This document shows, piece after piece, positions 9,072 through 18,034 of a DNA stretch of 64,000 nucleotides. The notes below the pieces were generated by a model. That model was not told where the DNA came from, made no database searches, and saw only the letters and a list, made by a program, of their open reading frames with translations. The DNA comes from Flavobacterium sp. 1355 (GTDB taxonomy: Bacteria; Bacteroidota; Bacteroidia; Flavobacteriales; Flavobacteriaceae), in NCBI RefSeq assembly GCF_017833415.1, contig NZ_JAFICC010000001.1, forward strand, positions 186,001-250,000. Reading direction: 5' to 3'. A program made the translations under genes and the position numbers. Within the stretch, counting starts at the first letter, position 1. Each line of letters opens with the position of its first letter.

Positions 9072-9803
9072 ATGCCCGAAGGTCCGTCAATACGAATACT
9101 TAAAGAAGAAACCCAGCAATTTTCGGGACAGGAAATCCTGTCTGTTTCCGGCAACAGTGCTATTGATATACAGCGTTTGCACGGAAAAACAATAAAATCG
9201 TTTATGACCTGGGGAAAACACTTTCTGATATGTTTTGATGATTTTACCGTCAAGATTCATCTGCTGATGTTTGGCACTTACCGGATTAATGAAAGAAAAG
9301 AAACAACGCCAAGATTAAGTTTAGTCTTTGCAAACGGAGAACTTAATTTTTATACCTGTTCGGTCAAAATTTTAGAAGGAGACATTAACATTCACTATAA
9401 TTGGTATGAAGATGTAATGAATAAGAACTGGAGTCCTGAAAAAGCAAAAGAAAGTTTAGATAAAATTCCGAACCAGATGATTTGCGATGCTGTTCTTGAT
9501 CAGAATATATTTTCGGGAGTAGGAAATATTATTAAAAATGAGGTTTTGTACCGATGCTATATTCATCCTGAATCCAGGGTGGGAAAGATTCCTGATGATA
9601 AACTAAAAGAAATTATTGATGAATGCTCTATCTACAGTTTTCAATTTCTTGAATGGAAGAAAAAGTACGAACTGAAAAGTCACTGGCTTGCCCATACCAA
9701 ACGAGAATGCAAACGCTGTAATCTTCCTTTGTACAAAAAGCAAACAGGAGTAAAAAAACGCAGAAGTTTTTTTTGTACCAATTGTCAAAATTTATATCAA
9801 TGA
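9072..9803 (+). CDS. Fpg/Nei family DNA glycosylase (endonuclease VIII-like)
   Basis: A 243-residue base-excision-repair glycosylase/AP lyase acting on oxidised bases. It begins MPEGPSI, giving the catalytic Pro2 and Glu3. The helix-two-turn-helix segment includes QNIFSGVGNIIKNEVLYR. A C-terminal zinc finger is complete, with C-x2-C at CKRC and C-x2-C at CTNC. The MPEGPS start and short length favour the Nei branch. The stop overlaps the next ATG (ATGA at 9800-9803), so the DUF72 gene is translationally coupled. Confidence 0.88.
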   Translation: MPEGPSIRILKEETQQFSGQEILSVSGNSAIDIQRLHGKTIKSFMTWGKHFLICFDDFTVKIHLLMFGTYRINERKETTPRLSLVFANGELNFYTCSVKILEGDINIHYNWYEDVMNKNWSPEKAKESLDKIPNQMICDAVLDQNIFSGVGNIIKNEVLYRCYIHPESRVGKIPDDKLKEIIDECSIYSFQFLEWKKKYELKSHWLAHTKRECKRCNLPLYKKQTGVKKRRSFFCTNCQNLYQ

Positions 9804-10516
9804 AAAAAAAGATACAAATAGGATGTTCCAGTTATAACAACCGTTATTGGAAAGGGATTTTTTATCCCGAAGATTTGCCAACATCTAAATGGTTTGACTA
9901 TTACTGCCAATATTTTAATACGTATGAAATGAATGGAACATTTTATAAGTTTCCGACAGTTCGAATATTTGAAAACTGGTATAAAAAAGTACCTGAGAAT
10001 TTTCTATTTTCTGTTAAAGCACCAAAAGACATAACACATTTTAAGAAGTTTATTGATTGCGAAACCCTGTTAGCAGACTTTTATAATTTCTGTGAGACAG
10101 GATTAAAAGAAAAACTGGGGCCAATATTATTCCAGCTCCCTCCAAGTTATAATTTTACTCCCGAAAGACTTCAGAATATTATACACGCACTAGATAAAAA
10201 ATTTCACAATGTAGTAGAGTTTCGTCATTACAGCTGGTGGAACCAGGAAGTTTGGGATGCTTTATTGCAAAACAATATTACATTTTGCAGTGTTAGTTAT
10301 CCAGGCTTGCCAGAAGATATTCTGACTCAGTTCCCTATAATTTACATTCGTTTGCACGGAAATAAAAAGCTTTTTTATTCCGGTTATTCCATAGAAGATT
10401 TAGAAAAAATAAAAAAGATAATCTCAGATTCTTCTACACAATCTTTTATCTATTTTAATAATACAGCCGGAACAGAAGGAATTCTAAATGCTTTGGATTT
10501 TAAGGAATTAGAATAA
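9800..10516 (+). CDS. DUF72 family protein
   Basis: A 238-residue TIM-barrel-like DUF72 protein (YecE family). Visible family signatures are IGCSSYNNRYWKGIFYPEDLP at the start, YFNTYEMNGTFYKFP, a mid-protein LFQLPPSYNF, and VVEFRHYSW. I chose the ATG at 9800, which overlaps the glycosylase stop, over an earlier in-frame ATG inside that gene. Coupling to a DNA glycosylase suggests a repair or stress role, but the DUF72 activity is not established. Confidence 0.88.
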   Translation: MKKKIQIGCSSYNNRYWKGIFYPEDLPTSKWFDYYCQYFNTYEMNGTFYKFPTVRIFENWYKKVPENFLFSVKAPKDITHFKKFIDCETLLADFYNFCETGLKEKLGPILFQLPPSYNFTPERLQNIIHALDKKFHNVVEFRHYSWWNQEVWDALLQNNITFCSVSYPGLPEDILTQFPIIYIRLHGNKKLFYSGYSIEDLEKIKKIISDSSTQSFIYFNNTAGTEGILNALDFKELE

Positions 10517-10539
10517 AATCAAGAGATTTTTAAACATAA

Positions 10540-10619
10540 AAAAAAGATAAGTGATATAAGTTAATTTTATATCAAAATATTATTTTGACTCTGTTCAACT
10601 TATATCACTTATCTTTTTT
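10540..10619. terminator. Long bidirectional terminator hairpin
   Basis: A 23-bp perfect stem (10540-10562 with 10597-10619) is separated by 34 bases, with A-tract and T-tract ends. It lies between the convergent DUF72 and stress-protein genes. Confidence 0.8.
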
Positions 10620-10633
10620 ATCCCGATCAGAAT

Positions 10634-11134
10634 CTATAATTCCAATGATCCTTCAATACCGTCATCCATTGTTTTTCCGGTTACAAAAGCAGCTGTCATT
10701 TTTGCAATAGCTATTACTTTTCCATGTTTGTTATTCCAGTAATAACCATCTTCGGGAACTACCTTAATAACACTAAGATTCGGATCGTCAATACCGCCCG
10801 GCATCCATACCTTTACAATAGGATCCCACAATTCCTCAATAATTTCTCTTTTATAAAGAATGGTAGCATTACCATGCAAAGTCAAAAACTTATCATGCGG
10901 TGCAGCAAAAAAGATTTCTACCTGTGGATTTTGGGTAATCTCAGCATTTTGGCTGCTATTTCTGTCAGACAAAAACCATAAATTTCCCAGTTCATCAATT
11001 TTCTGAACTGTCATTGGTCTCGATTGCAATTTGGTTTCCTTATAACTGCAAAACATACACGTTTTTATATCTTCTGCAAGATCTTTTATTTTATCTGCAG
11101 CAAGTTCATCTGTAAGGTCTTTATGATCTCCCAT
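10634..11134 (-). CDS. Pyridoxamine 5'-phosphate oxidase-fold stress protein (GSP26 type)
   Basis: A 166-residue PNPOx-like split-barrel flavin-binding protein of the general stress protein 26 group. Seen in order: helix DKIKDLAEDIKTCMFCSY, strands KLQSRPMTVQKIDELGNLWF, and the FLSDRNSSQNAEITQNPQVE segment. A C-terminal extension (GYYWNNKHGKVIAIAKM) is typical of the group. These proteins bind FMN or FAD and are often stress-induced, but the substrate is unknown. The gene is single, and converges on the DUF72 gene. Confidence 0.85.
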   Translation of the reverse strand: MGDHKDLTDELAADKIKDLAEDIKTCMFCSYKETKLQSRPMTVQKIDELGNLWFLSDRNSSQNAEITQNPQVEIFFAAPHDKFLTLHGNATILYKREIIEELWDPIVKVWMPGGIDDPNLSVIKVVPEDGYYWNNKHGKVIAIAKMTAAFVTGKTMDDGIEGSLEL

Positions 11135-11318
11135 AACTTATGTTTTTTAATATATTTAATTAAATTAGTTGTTTTTATAACAATCGATTCTGCACTGATG
11201 GCAGTATAAAAAGTTGATTACAACAAAGTTGGTTTTTTTATACCTGTATAGGTTATAGAATTTTACTTATTAATTATGATATTTCAATTTTTTTTGCCTT
11301 ACCAACATAAAAAACAAA

Positions 11319-11350
11319 TTGTTAAATATAATTTATTTCAATTATCTTTG
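11319..11350 (+). promoter_or_regulatory. Bacteroidota-type promoter TTG-N21-TATCTTTG
   Basis: TTG at 11319-11321 and TATCTTTG at 11343-11350 are spaced 21 bases apart, matching the -33/-7 consensus of Flavobacterium housekeeping promoters. The receiver gene starts 27 bases downstream. Confidence 0.6.
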
Positions 11351-11377
11351 ATTCGAAAATTCATTTGAAAAAAAGCA

Positions 11378-11809
11378 ATGATAGACCTCACCATATTCTA
11401 TACAGATGATGATGAAGATGATTTGAGCATCTTTACCGATGCTGTAGAATCTATATCTAAAAAAATAGAGCTTAAAACATACAACGGAGGCGAGAAATTG
11501 CTGACCGCAATTTATAACCCGCCGCCAACACCACATGTTGTTTTTTTAGATTTGAATATGCCAGGCAAAAACGGATTTGATGTTTTGGCTGAGCTTAGAA
11601 GTTCTGAAGAAAAAAGGGATATTCCGGTTGTGATTTTTTCAACCTCGAGCGAACCGGGCATTATAGAAAAATGCCGTAAACTTGGGGCTAATTTTTTTAT
11701 AACAAAGCCGGTTTTAATGAAAGATATCGTAAAATCTATAGAGTACGTTTTAGAAATAGACTGGAAAAAATTTATTCCGGATCCTAAAAATTTTGTTTAC
11801 AAAGCATAA
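11378..11809 (+). CDS. Single-domain response regulator
   Basis: A 143-residue stand-alone receiver. The acidic patch DDDEDD is near residues 10-15, the phospho-acceptor is Asp58 in VVFLDLNMPG, the Thr/Ser switch lies in VVIFSTSS, and the conserved Lys is in FITKP. This type (Rcp1-like) usually receives phosphate from kinases ending in HisKA/HATPase domains. The convergent multi-PAS kinase next door is a natural candidate. It has no output domain, so it should act by protein contact or phosphotransfer. Confidence 0.9.
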   Translation: MIDLTIFYTDDDEDDLSIFTDAVESISKKIELKTYNGGEKLLTAIYNPPPTPHVVFLDLNMPGKNGFDVLAELRSSEEKRDIPVVIFSTSSEPGIIEKCRKLGANFFITKPVLMKDIVKSIEYVLEIDWKKFIPDPKNFVYKA

Positions 11810-11815
11810 AATACA

Positions 11816-11840
11816 AACGCCAGATGATAAGTCTGGCGTT
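11816..11840. terminator. Bidirectional terminator hairpin
   Basis: AACGCCAG (11816-11823) pairs with CTGGCGTT (11833-11840), followed by TTTTATT, between convergent genes. Confidence 0.8.
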
Positions 11841-11848
11841 TTTTATTA

Positions 11849-14269
11849 TTATAATTCAGGAATATAAATTTCAAAAGTTGCACCTTTACCTTTCTCACTG
11901 TGAGCCTTAATTATACCTTTATGGTTTTCGACAATCTTTTTTACGATAGCCAGGCCAATTCCGGTTCCCGAAAATTCATTTTCAGTGTTTAATCGCTGAA
12001 AAACTTCAAAAATTCTTTCATTATATTCAGCATCAAAACCAATCCCGTTATCAGTTACTTTTAGACAGTAGTATATTTTTTCAGGATAATTAACCTTGAT
12101 GTCCAATTTGCTGCCTAAAACCCTTTTTGCAGTAATTTCAATATAGGGAGCCTCGTCTTTTTTTGAGAATTTTAATGAGTTGCCTATCAAATTATGCAGT
12201 AATTGCCTGAATTGAAACGGTATCACAGTCACTTCACCCAAAGGATCAAAATGAACAACAGCATTTGTTTCTTCAATCCGTTCAGAAAAATCACTCGTAA
12301 CTTCCTCAGCAATTTCATCAAGATTTGTTTTAACAAAAACCCTGTCTGCAGAATTTGTTCTCGAATAGGTGAGGAGATCCTGAATCAATGTCTGCATTCT
12401 TTTGGCAGAGACTTCAATACGGTTTAGGTAAGTTTTGGCTTTCGCCGAAATATTCTGTTCATCTAAATCGGCAAGACGGCTTGCAAAAGTTTGAATCTTC
12501 CTCAAAGGTTCCTGCAAATCATGACTTGAAATATAAGCAAAGGATTGCAATTCAATATTCATATTAATCAAATCCTTATTTTTAATTTCCAGCTGGGCAG
12601 TTCGTTCAGAAACTTCTCTTTCCAGATGATCGGTAAAATCCTTCTGATCCTGAATATCCGTACTGGTTCCTACCCACATTTGTATGTTTCCATCTTCATC
12701 CTTTTGTGCCGTTGCATGGCTCTGTTGCAATCGGTATTGTCCGTCATGTCGACGAAACCTATGTTCAAATAAAAAATCATTTCCTGAATTTACAGCTTCC
12801 ATCCAGGCATTTATATTTGCTTCACGGTCATCAGGATGCACAATTTTTAACCAGTCATTCTTATCGACTGCTTCTGGGGCTAATCCTGCATAAGCATATA
12901 CAGATTTATTAAAATAATTCAAATTGCCAAGTGCATCACTTGTCCAGACTTGTTGCGGCATAGAATCTGCCAGAAGACGGAATTTTTCTTCACTTTTCAT
13001 CAAAATCTGCTGACGGTTTTTCTCATCGGTAATATCCATGACAGTACCAATCATTTTTAACGGCGTGCTATTTTCGTCAAAAAATATTTTTCCGTGAGCC
13101 CTTATCCAGGCAATAGAGTTATCGGGTTTGATGATGCGCGATTCATATTTATAAACACTCGTCTGAAGTGCCATTTTGTATGCCTTTTGTAATATGTGAA
13201 AATCATCGGGATGAATTTGTTTGTGCAGATCGGTTCGAAGTAATTTACTGCTTTTATCATGACCAAAAATTGTTGCCAGATTTTCAGAATAAATTAATGC
13301 CTGCGTCGGAAGATCCAAATCCCAGGTGGCAATTTCTGCAATTTCTCCTGCAAGTCTTGCTCTTTCTTCTGCATCTTCTACTTTTTTTCGGGCTTCTACC
13401 TGTGCAGTAACATCATTCGCAACAGCTACAATACCAGAAATAGTACCATCATGTTCTTTTAATGCATCGTAAACAAAATTAATATAAGTATCTACAATTT
13501 CTCCTTTTCGGGTCAGGCGCACCAAACGTTCAGAAGCAGTAAACCGTTCTCCTGTAGTATAAACATTCAGTAAAATTTCTTCCAGCCCCTGATTGGTAGC
13601 TTCCGGCAATGCTTCAAAAATGGGTTTATTAACTACCTCATGCTCATTTCTTTCCCAAATTTCAAGCATCAGATTGTTTACAATTTCAACCTTATAGTCA
13701 GAATCTCTAAGAACGCACATGGCACTTGGAGTCTGCAAAAGGTTATTGCGATAACGTATAGTGCTGCTTTCTAGCTCTTTTACTATTTTTACCTTCTCGG
13801 TTGTTTCATTACAGATTACCAAAACTCCGGCCGGTTTGCCCGATTCGTCATTAACAGGACTATAACTAAAAGTCCAGTAAACATCTTCAATTTTCCCGTT
13901 TCTATATATAGGTAAATATTGGTCTTCGTGCCAGGTCGCTTCACCTTCTGTAAGGACCTGATCAATGAGAGGTTTTATGAAATCCCAAATTTCGGGCCAG
14001 CCTTCCTCTCCCTTTTGTCCTAAAATAGAGGGATGTTTACCATCTTTTCCTAGACTTGGACGATAGGCATCATTATAAAAACAAATTAATTCTTCGCCCC
14101 AAAATAAAAACATCGGAAATTTTGAGTTTAATAGAATTCCCAATGTAGTTCGTAAACTTTGTGGCCATTTCTCAACAGGGCCAATAGGGGTTTGGTCCCA
14201 ATCTTTGGCACGCATTAACGCTCCCATTTCGCCTCCTTTTGAAAAAAAGTCGTGATCTATATACGCCAT
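11849..14269 (-). CDS. Multi-PAS sensor histidine kinase
   Basis: An 806-residue soluble kinase with no membrane segment. I start at the ATG at 14269 (MAYIDHDFF), nine codons inside a TTG start. The N-terminal region WDQTPIGPVEKWPQSL is a common PAS-kinase lead, followed by about four PAS/PAC units (for instance LLADSMPQQVWTSDALGNLNY). A coiled-coil linker leads to HisKA with His583 in SSHDLQEPLRK. The HATPase follows, with the N box in HNLIGNSLKF and G boxes in DNGIGF and GTGIGLAI. It resembles phytochrome-like kinases without a chromophore domain. The partner is probably the lone receiver beside it. Confidence 0.9.
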   Translation of the reverse strand: MAYIDHDFFSKGGEMGALMRAKDWDQTPIGPVEKWPQSLRTTLGILLNSKFPMFLFWGEELICFYNDAYRPSLGKDGKHPSILGQKGEEGWPEIWDFIKPLIDQVLTEGEATWHEDQYLPIYRNGKIEDVYWTFSYSPVNDESGKPAGVLVICNETTEKVKIVKELESSTIRYRNNLLQTPSAMCVLRDSDYKVEIVNNLMLEIWERNEHEVVNKPIFEALPEATNQGLEEILLNVYTTGERFTASERLVRLTRKGEIVDTYINFVYDALKEHDGTISGIVAVANDVTAQVEARKKVEDAEERARLAGEIAEIATWDLDLPTQALIYSENLATIFGHDKSSKLLRTDLHKQIHPDDFHILQKAYKMALQTSVYKYESRIIKPDNSIAWIRAHGKIFFDENSTPLKMIGTVMDITDEKNRQQILMKSEEKFRLLADSMPQQVWTSDALGNLNYFNKSVYAYAGLAPEAVDKNDWLKIVHPDDREANINAWMEAVNSGNDFLFEHRFRRHDGQYRLQQSHATAQKDEDGNIQMWVGTSTDIQDQKDFTDHLEREVSERTAQLEIKNKDLINMNIELQSFAYISSHDLQEPLRKIQTFASRLADLDEQNISAKAKTYLNRIEVSAKRMQTLIQDLLTYSRTNSADRVFVKTNLDEIAEEVTSDFSERIEETNAVVHFDPLGEVTVIPFQFRQLLHNLIGNSLKFSKKDEAPYIEITAKRVLGSKLDIKVNYPEKIYYCLKVTDNGIGFDAEYNERIFEVFQRLNTENEFSGTGIGLAIVKKIVENHKGIIKAHSEKGKGATFEIYIPEL

Positions 14270-14611
14270 GAAATTTGTTTTTTTCTTTTTTAGCAACAGC
14301 TTTCAAATCATTAATTGCCTGTAATAAATGTACTAATTATTAAAGGATTTTTTTGCCGTCGGTTATATTGGTATTTTAAATAAAATTAAAATAAATTATT
14401 TGATTTAAAAATATAATTATGAGAGAAATGCATTTAAGTAATTGATAATGTTATAGTTGTAAATCGTTATTGGGAATATTTTTTTATGTTTTAGCTAAAT
14501 TTTAGATTTTTTATGAGGCAAAATTTAAATCTATTGAGTTAAGATTAACAGATTTGAATGATGAAATTTGAATATTAGCTAATAAGGAAATCTAACTTAA
14601 AAATAGAGGTC
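14270..14611. other. Divergent intergenic region
   Basis: About 340 very AT-rich bases separate the PAS kinase from the small gene at 14612. It must hold both promoters, but I see no clear consensus element, hairpin or additional reading frame. Confidence 0.5.
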
Positions 14612-14959
14612 ATGAAAAACGAATATTCAAAAAAAGAAACCGATTATATAAAAAAATATCAGGATGAAGGTTATACAAGTAATTTTTTGTTTGATGGCGC
14701 GGCCTTAATCGATACCAATACAAAGGTTGCTTATAACCCCGAAGATATTTTTATCGTTGCCCATCACCGATATGAAGGGATGAGCAATCCCGATGATATG
14801 TCTATTCTATATGTAATAGAGACAAAGGATAATATAAAAGGAACTCATCTATTAGGATATGGTCCTACAGCGGATCTTGAAGAAGCAGAATTCTTTAAAG
14901 ATATTCCAAAGAAAAATTACTCTAAAAATGCAGACATAAATGAAATTGCATCTGAGTAA
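14612..14959 (+). CDS. Small conserved Bacteroidota protein of unknown function
   Basis: A 115-residue soluble protein. The pattern YQDEGYTSNFLFDGAAL, then YNPEDIFIVAHHRYEG and MSILYVIETKDNIKG, resembles a family of about 100 residues common in Bacteroidota. Members are often labelled phosphoribosylpyrophosphate synthetase, although they are far too short for that enzyme and lack its motifs. The label should not be carried over. It has no signal peptide. It is probably monocistronic, with a hairpin about 50 bases after the stop. Confidence 0.65.
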   Translation: MKNEYSKKETDYIKKYQDEGYTSNFLFDGAALIDTNTKVAYNPEDIFIVAHHRYEGMSNPDDMSILYVIETKDNIKGTHLLGYGPTADLEEAEFFKDIPKKNYSKNADINEIASE

Positions 14960-15010
14960 TAAGTAATTAAAATTAGAATTAAAAAAGAACAGACGATTAT
15001 TTTGCAGGAG

Positions 15011-15050
15011 AACAGTTATTCAGGGGTTAAACCCGGGTAGCTGTTTTTTT
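15011..15050 (+). terminator. Probable terminator
   Basis: AACAG at 15011 pairs imperfectly with CTGTT near 15041-15045 around an inner GGGTT/AACCC stem, then a run of seven T. Confidence 0.55.
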
Positions 15051-15227
15051 ATTCTAAAAACGTGTAAATAATTTCATTCAAGTATAAATTTTGAAATATA
15101 TCAGTAAAATTCTGTAACATTTTGATTTGCAACATTAACGAAATTTGAATTATCAAAAACGAAGAAAACTGCCTATTGAGTTTTGTACGTTATTATCACT
15201 AATCATATTTTTTTAAATATAGTCGAA

Positions 15228-16067
15228 ATGAAAAAACTTTACTTAAATACCGGAGGAATAAATACAATTTTTAACGATTTAGAAACTTCCTTTGAGGGTA
15301 CACTTACATCTGAAAATGGAGAATACAATATAGCCATCAAAAACAAATGGGCAAAAGGTACCATCAGCGGAATGAGTTTTGATAATGAAATGTCATACAT
15401 GCAATTTGATTTGGTTTTTTCAGATGATGTTACTTTTAGTATTGAATCATTTCATTGTGCACCGGTATTTTTTGCATACTGTTCTCAGGGTCATTTAAAA
15501 CATAGCTTTGGTGCAAACGGAACTGTTACCAGCCTTAAAAAAGACCAGTCAGGAATCATGAGCAATAATACAACTATCAATAATGTACTGTATTTTGAAA
15601 GAAACAAGCATGTCAGATTTTTATTGATCGGCGTTCCGACAGCTACAGTAAAAGTTGAAGATAGTACTGACATGATTGCCAAAATGACAAGTATGTTTAG
15701 AAATCCTTCAGGGAATTATATAGATGTTAAAGTACAAAATGCAAGGATTGCCGAAAAATTAGCCGATTTTGAACGCGTTAATGATAATCAAAAAGGCGTT
15801 GTTAAAAAACTTCTTAAAAAAAGTATTTTAAACAGTATTGTAGAAATTGAAGTAATGCAGCACAGTTATAATTATGTTACGATGATTGCACCAATTATAG
15901 ATTTGGCATCAAGACAAATTGACGAAATCAGAAGAATTTCAAATATAAATGTGTCTGAAGTGCTACAAAACATCGGACATGCCGGAAGAAATTATCTTCC
16001 GAGATTTTTTAAAGAGAAATATCATATTCTCAACAGTACCCAAAATACGTTAGCTAAGACAGCCTGA
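15228..16067 (+). CDS. AraC-like protein with diverged DNA-binding region
   Basis: A 279-residue protein starting at the ATG at 15228 (a TTG is in frame 45 bases earlier). The first 150 residues look like the sensing domain of PchR-type AraC regulators: FHCAPVFFAYCSQGHLKHSF, a loop, then YFERNKHVRFLLIGVP. A helical segment, LLKKSILNSIVEIEVMQHSY, resembles the linker of that group. Where two HTH motifs should follow, only a short helical region ending YLPRFFKEKYHI remains recognisable. DNA binding is therefore doubtful. It could be a non-DNA-binding paralogue or a very diverged regulator. Confidence 0.5.
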   Translation: MKKLYLNTGGINTIFNDLETSFEGTLTSENGEYNIAIKNKWAKGTISGMSFDNEMSYMQFDLVFSDDVTFSIESFHCAPVFFAYCSQGHLKHSFGANGTVTSLKKDQSGIMSNNTTINNVLYFERNKHVRFLLIGVPTATVKVEDSTDMIAKMTSMFRNPSGNYIDVKVQNARIAEKLADFERVNDNQKGVVKKLLKKSILNSIVEIEVMQHSYNYVTMIAPIIDLASRQIDEIRRISNINVSEVLQNIGHAGRNYLPRFFKEKYHILNSTQNTLAKTA

Positions 16068-16090
16068 TATACACCTTAACTTGTAAGACC

Positions 16091-16122
16091 AAAAAAACAG
16101 CTTAAAAACAAGCTGTTTTTTT
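16091..16122. terminator. Bidirectional terminator hairpin
   Basis: A 13-bp perfect stem (16091-16103 with 16110-16122) is flanked by A and T runs between convergent genes. Confidence 0.85.
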
Positions 16123-16129
16123 ATTTTTA

Positions 16130-16393
16130 TCAGTTTTCCTTTTCGTAATAAATTATAAAATAAACCATTATCAAATTTAGTAATAACGATACACTGTTGG
16201 TAATGATAATTGGCAAATCGTTTTTGAGAATTCCGTACACAACCCAAACAGCGATTCCGAAAGTAAGGACACTAAAAGTCAGCAGCGAAATCTGCCTTAC
16301 TTTTTTGGTTTTCCAAACCTTAAGAATTTGCGGAATAACTGATATAGTGACACATATACCAGCAAAGAGTCCAACAACATCAGTAATATTCAT
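16130..16393 (-). CDS. SemiSWEET family transporter
   Basis: An 87-residue membrane protein with three predicted helices (about 5-25, 38-57, 61-82), the single triple-helix unit of the MtN3/SWEET/PQ-loop superfamily. The PQ motif is in SVIPQILKVWKTK, followed by the expected QISLLTFSVL. SemiSWEETs dimerise to form a small sugar uniporter in the inner membrane. The substrate here is unknown. It is a single gene with its own upstream region. Confidence 0.88.
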   Translation of the reverse strand: MNITDVVGLFAGICVTISVIPQILKVWKTKKVRQISLLTFSVLTFGIAVWVVYGILKNDLPIIITNSVSLLLNLIMVYFIIYYEKEN

Positions 16394-16792
16394 GTTTTTC
16401 AGATTAAATTATTTCACATATTTAAATTTAAGAATATGATTTAATTCTTATTGACTTCAATGAAATAAAGATTAACACGAAAGAGATGTTTTCATTGCAA
16501 TCCAAAATCAAATGTTTTGATTTTGTACGAATAATCATATTGAATTAAATAAGAATATAATTTTCCCCGATTTAATCTGCTAAGTAATTATTGCAGATAC
16601 AGATTATTAAAACGAAACATGGGAATTATGAAATAATTTTGTTTTAAGATAAAAAGGGGTTGGGCTTTTTTTTAATAAATTTGAAGATTTATGACCTGTT
16701 TTTTACCAAAAAATAGTGTTTTTAAACAAAAAATCCATTTAAATTTAGTTTTATTTTGAAGATTTATTTCAATAACGTTTTACCCCAATAAA
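16394..16792. other. Intergenic region with a 10-bp inverted repeat
   Basis: About 400 AT-rich bases between divergent genes. The only structure I see is CAAAATCAAA (16503-16512) paired with TTTGATTTTG (16516-16525) around a 3-base loop, which could be an operator. No reading frame or clear promoter is visible. Confidence 0.5.
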
Positions 16793-18016
16793 ATGATATT
16801 AATCGTAGATGATATTAAGGCTAATATAATTGCCTTAAAAAAAACACTTGAACTGCATAATATAGAGGTCGATACGGCAGAATCCGGAGAAGAAGCGTTA
16901 AAGAAAATTTTAAAAACAAACTATTGTCTTATCATAATGGATGTTCAGATGCCCGGTCTGGATGGTTTTGAGGTAGTTAAAATTCTTTCGGGAAATAAAA
17001 GGACCAAAGAAATCCCTGTGATTTTTTTATCGGCCATAAGCGTCGAGAAAAAATACATCTTCAAAGGATATGAAACCGGTGCGGTAGATTATATCACAAA
17101 GCCGGTAGATACAGATTTACTTATTCTAAAAGTAAAAACATTCATTAAAATTTACGAGCAGAAAAACGAATTGAGAGTGATGAAAGACTTACTTTCAAAA
17201 GAAATCAAAATTAGAAAAGAAGCTCAGGACAACCTTGAAATCAAAATTGCAGAAAGAACCAAAGAACTTGTTTTAAAAAATGAAGAACTTGAGCTCAAAA
17301 ATCACGAGCTGCAGCAATTTTCCTGGGTAGTTTCTCATGATTTGAATGAACCAATCCGTAAAATTCAGATTTTTATAAAAATAATAAAAGACCTTTATTT
17401 AAAAGAAAACGAAAAAGCAATTGATTATGTAGACCGTACAATAAAGTCTGCAGAGCGAATGCAAACGCTGATTACAGATTTGCTGGCATATTCAAGGTTA
17501 TCTGCAAACGTTAAACCCGAAAAAACCGACCTTAACATTGTTTTGCAGGAAGTTCTTTCGGACTTTGATTACTTAATCGAACGCAAAAATGCAATTGTAA
17601 AAACAGGAGGACTACCCACAATAGATAGTATTCCGAGTCAGTTGCGGCAGGTATTTCAGAACCTTATCGGGAATGCTCTCAAATTTTCCGGGAATGCAGA
17701 AACCCCAATTATCGAAATTACTTCAGAATTAATAAAGACAAAAGATTTTGACGGCGAAATCTCGCCTGACGGAAAATATTGCCGAATTATAGTTTCGGAT
17801 AACGGAATTGGTTTTGATGAAATTTATCTCGATCGTATTTTTATTATTTTCCAAAGCTTAAATGATCGTCAGACTTATGAAGGAACCGGAATTGGTTTGG
17901 CAATTGCCAAAAAAATCGTAGAAAAACACAACGGATTAATAACCGCTAAAAGTCAAATAGGAAAGGGCGCCAGTTTCATTATAGTCCTTCCATTAAAATA
18001 CGAAAATCAGAATTAA
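16793..18016 (+). CDS. Receiver-histidine kinase fusion
   Basis: A 407-residue soluble protein with a receiver domain in front of a kinase. The receiver (about 1-118) has the acceptor Asp50 in IIMDVQMPG and Lys in YITKPVD. A coiled coil (about 125-170) connects to HisKA with His182 in VSHDLNEP. The HATPase has QVFQNLIGNALKFSG, DNGIGF and GTGIGLAIA. Such REC-first kinases have their activity set by phosphorylation from another kinase. The gene is 18 bases upstream of the hybrid kinase and heads the operon 16793-23362. Confidence 0.9.
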   Translation: MILIVDDIKANIIALKKTLELHNIEVDTAESGEEALKKILKTNYCLIIMDVQMPGLDGFEVVKILSGNKRTKEIPVIFLSAISVEKKYIFKGYETGAVDYITKPVDTDLLILKVKTFIKIYEQKNELRVMKDLLSKEIKIRKEAQDNLEIKIAERTKELVLKNEELELKNHELQQFSWVVSHDLNEPIRKIQIFIKIIKDLYLKENEKAIDYVDRTIKSAERMQTLITDLLAYSRLSANVKPEKTDLNIVLQEVLSDFDYLIERKNAIVKTGGLPTIDSIPSQLRQVFQNLIGNALKFSGNAETPIIEITSELIKTKDFDGEISPDGKYCRIIVSDNGIGFDEIYLDRIFIIFQSLNDRQTYEGTGIGLAIAKKIVEKHNGLITAKSQIGKGASFIIVLPLKYENQN

Positions 18017-18034
18017 ACAACAGGATTAAAATCT

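Noticed and set aside
14270-14296. TTG start for the PAS kinase
   Set aside because: It adds a poly-Lys leader with no family match. The ATG at 14269 is nine codons in and fits better.
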